From Pseudomonadota bacterium (GTDB taxonomy: Bacteria; Pseudomonadota; Alphaproteobacteria; Sphingomonadales; Sphingomonadaceae), in contig JAEWKG010000218.1 in NCBI GenBank assembly GCA_023386135.1, positions 1-15,093 of the forward strand: DNA of 15,093 bases, given 5' to 3'. Shown here in pieces: positions 13,978-15,093 of the stretch. The position numbers were made by a program, and so were the translations under genes. How positions within the stretch are numbered: the first letter of the stretch is position 1; each line of letters begins with the position of its first letter. The notes below the pieces were generated by a model that saw only the letters and a program-made list of their open reading frames with translations, was not told the DNA's origin and ran no database searches.

Positions 13978-15093
13978 CAGCGGTCGGGTCGTGCGGTGAA
14001 CCCCGCTCGCTGCTCGATGGCGAGGCCGGCGTTGAGCACGCCCTGCTCGTCGAACGCCTTGCCGATCAGCTGCAGGCCTAGCGGCAGCCCCTGCGAATTG
14101 AGGCCCGCGGGCACACTCATCGCCGGCAATCCGGCCAGGCTGGCGGGCACCGCGAACACGTCGTTGAGGTACATCGCCAGCGGATCGTCCACCTTGTCGC
14201 CCAGCGCGAAGCTGGCGGTCGGCGTGGTCGGCGCGAGGATCACGTCGCACTTTTCGAACGCAGCCGCGAAGTCGCGCGCGATCAGGGTGCGGACGCGCTG
14301 TGCCTGGTTGTAGTAGGCGTCGTAGAAGCCGGCAGAGAGCACATAGGTGCCGATGAGGATGCGGCGCTTGACCTCCTCGCCGAAGCCGGCGGCGCGGGTG
14401 GCGGCGTACATCTCCTGCAGGTTCGCGCCCTGCGGCAGGTCGCGCAGGCCGTAGCGCACGCCATCGTAGCGGGCGAGGTTGCTAGAGGCTTCGGCAGGGG
14501 CGACGATGTAGTAAGCCGGCAGTGCATACTTGGTATGCGGAAGGCTCACCTCGACCACTTCGGCGCCAGCGTCCTTCAGCCACGCGATGCCCTGGTCCCA
14601 GCTCGCGAGGATTTCCGCGTCGGTGCCGTCCATCCGGTATTCGCGCGGAATGCCGACCGTCTTGCCGCGCAGGTCGGCGTTGAGGCTGGCGGCCCACTCG
14701 GGGACCGGCAGGTCGAGCGAAGTCGAGTCCTTGGGATCGAACCCCGCCATCGCCTCCAGCATGATCGCGCAATCGGTGACGTCGCGCGCCATCGGCCCGG
14801 CCTGGTCGAGGCTGCTGGCGAAGGCGACCACGCCCCAGCGGCTGCAGCGGCCATAGGTCGGCTTGATGCCGGTGATGCCGGTGAAGGCCGCGGGCTGACG
14901 GATCGAGCCGCCGGTGTCGGTCCCGGTCGCCGCCGGGCACAGACGCGCAGCGACTGCTGCGGAACTCCCGCCCGAAGATCCGCCCGGCGCGAGGGCCGCG
15001 TTGCCTCCGTCGCTCATACGCCACGGCGAGACGACGTTGCCGAAATAGCTCGTCTCGTTCGACGAGCCCATCGCGAACTGGTCGAGGTTGAGC
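13971..15093 (-). CDS. gatA: Asp-tRNA(Asn)/Glu-tRNA(Gln) amidotransferase subunit A, 3' part
   Basis: Partial: the gene continues beyond the right edge, and the frame is open to base 15092 (LNLDQFAMGSSNETSYFG). GatA is the amidase-signature subunit that frees ammonia from glutamine for GatB. The visible part, about 373 residues, contains the Gly/Ser-rich signature APGGSSGGSSAAVAA and GTDTGGSIRQPAAF, which hold the two catalytic serines of the Ser-cisSer-Lys triad. The catalytic Lys lies upstream and is not visible. The C-terminal part shows ILAPTTPTASFALGDK and PAMSVPAGLNSQGLPLGLQLIG. It ends in RPDRWW, overlapping the next gene. Upstream gatC is expected outside the window. Confidence 0.97.
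   Translation of the reverse strand, partial: LNLDQFAMGSSNETSYFGNVVSPWRMSDGGNAALAPGGSSGGSSAAVAARLCPAATGTDTGGSIRQPAAFTGITGIKPTYGRCSRWGVVAFASSLDQAGPMARDVTDCAIMLEAMAGFDPKDSTSLDLPVPEWAASLNADLRGKTVGIPREYRMDGTDAEILASWDQGIAWLKDAGAEVVEVSLPHTKYALPAYYIVAPAEASSNLARYDGVRYGLRDLPQGANLQEMYAATRAAGFGEEVKRRILIGTYVLSAGFYDAYYNQAQRVRTLIARDFAAAFEKCDVILAPTTPTASFALGDKVDDPLAMYLNDVFAVPASLAGLPAMSVPAGLNSQGLPLGLQLIGKAFDEQGVLNAGLAIEQRAGFTARPDRWW

Noticed and set aside
13978..14250. N-terminal extension of the CmcI-like methyltransferase
   Set aside because: Out-of-frame reading of gatA, Arg-rich; the start near 13977 is far more sensible.

Overview
The window is GC-rich, densely packed alphaproteobacterial chromosome. 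The gene order hisG-hisD-nusB-thiL-hppA, the wording of the proteins (a K+-independent H+-pyrophosphatase, short-form HisG, a thioesterase II) and a CtrA-type motif point to the order Sphingomonadales (Sphingomonadaceae or Erythrobacteraceae). That placement rests on recognition of protein wording and gene order, not on a marker gene. No tRNA, rRNA, CRISPR array, insertion sequence or phage gene is visible.

Layout. Positions 1-2993 (+) hold a tightly overlapped operon: the 3' part of hisG, then hisD, nusB and thiL, each junction being a 4-base NTGA overlap. thiL appears to start at CTG. After a 126-bp gap with a plausible promoter comes hppA (3120-5240), closed by a textbook intrinsic terminator. 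Positions 5352-8311 (+) carry a FemAB/BioF2-like GNAT acyltransferase, a JmjC/cupin-like protein with its Fe(II)-ligand motif intact, and a TesB-type acyl-CoA thioesterase. Positions 8314-10509 (+) are the signalling part: a CtrA-like box, a PilZ-XRE fusion regulator, a 250-bp AT-rich intergenic region, a PAS-like/GGDEF protein whose catalytic motif has decayed to DGGTF while the RxxD inhibitory site remains, and a small unknown gene that looks frameshifted at a run of five C. Positions 10519-15093 (-) are a gat operon, read right to left as gatA (5' end outside), two different SAM methyltransferases, and gatB.

How the genes work together. HisG and HisD are the first and last steps of histidine synthesis. 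NusB is an antitermination and rRNA-processing factor. ThiL makes thiamine diphosphate. HppA couples pyrophosphate hydrolysis to proton pumping, and pyrophosphate is a by-product of HisG and of many biosyntheses. GatA and GatB are the amidase and the kinase/transamidase subunits that correct Glu-tRNA(Gln) or Asp-tRNA(Asn). The PilZ-XRE and degenerate GGDEF proteins look like two c-di-GMP readers rather than makers, possibly under cell-cycle/motility (CtrA) control.

Most of the window is housekeeping. The parts worth following up are the PilZ-XRE / degenerate GGDEF / small frameshifted gene region, the GNAT-JmjC pair, the CTG start of thiL, and the methyltransferases lodged inside the gat operon.
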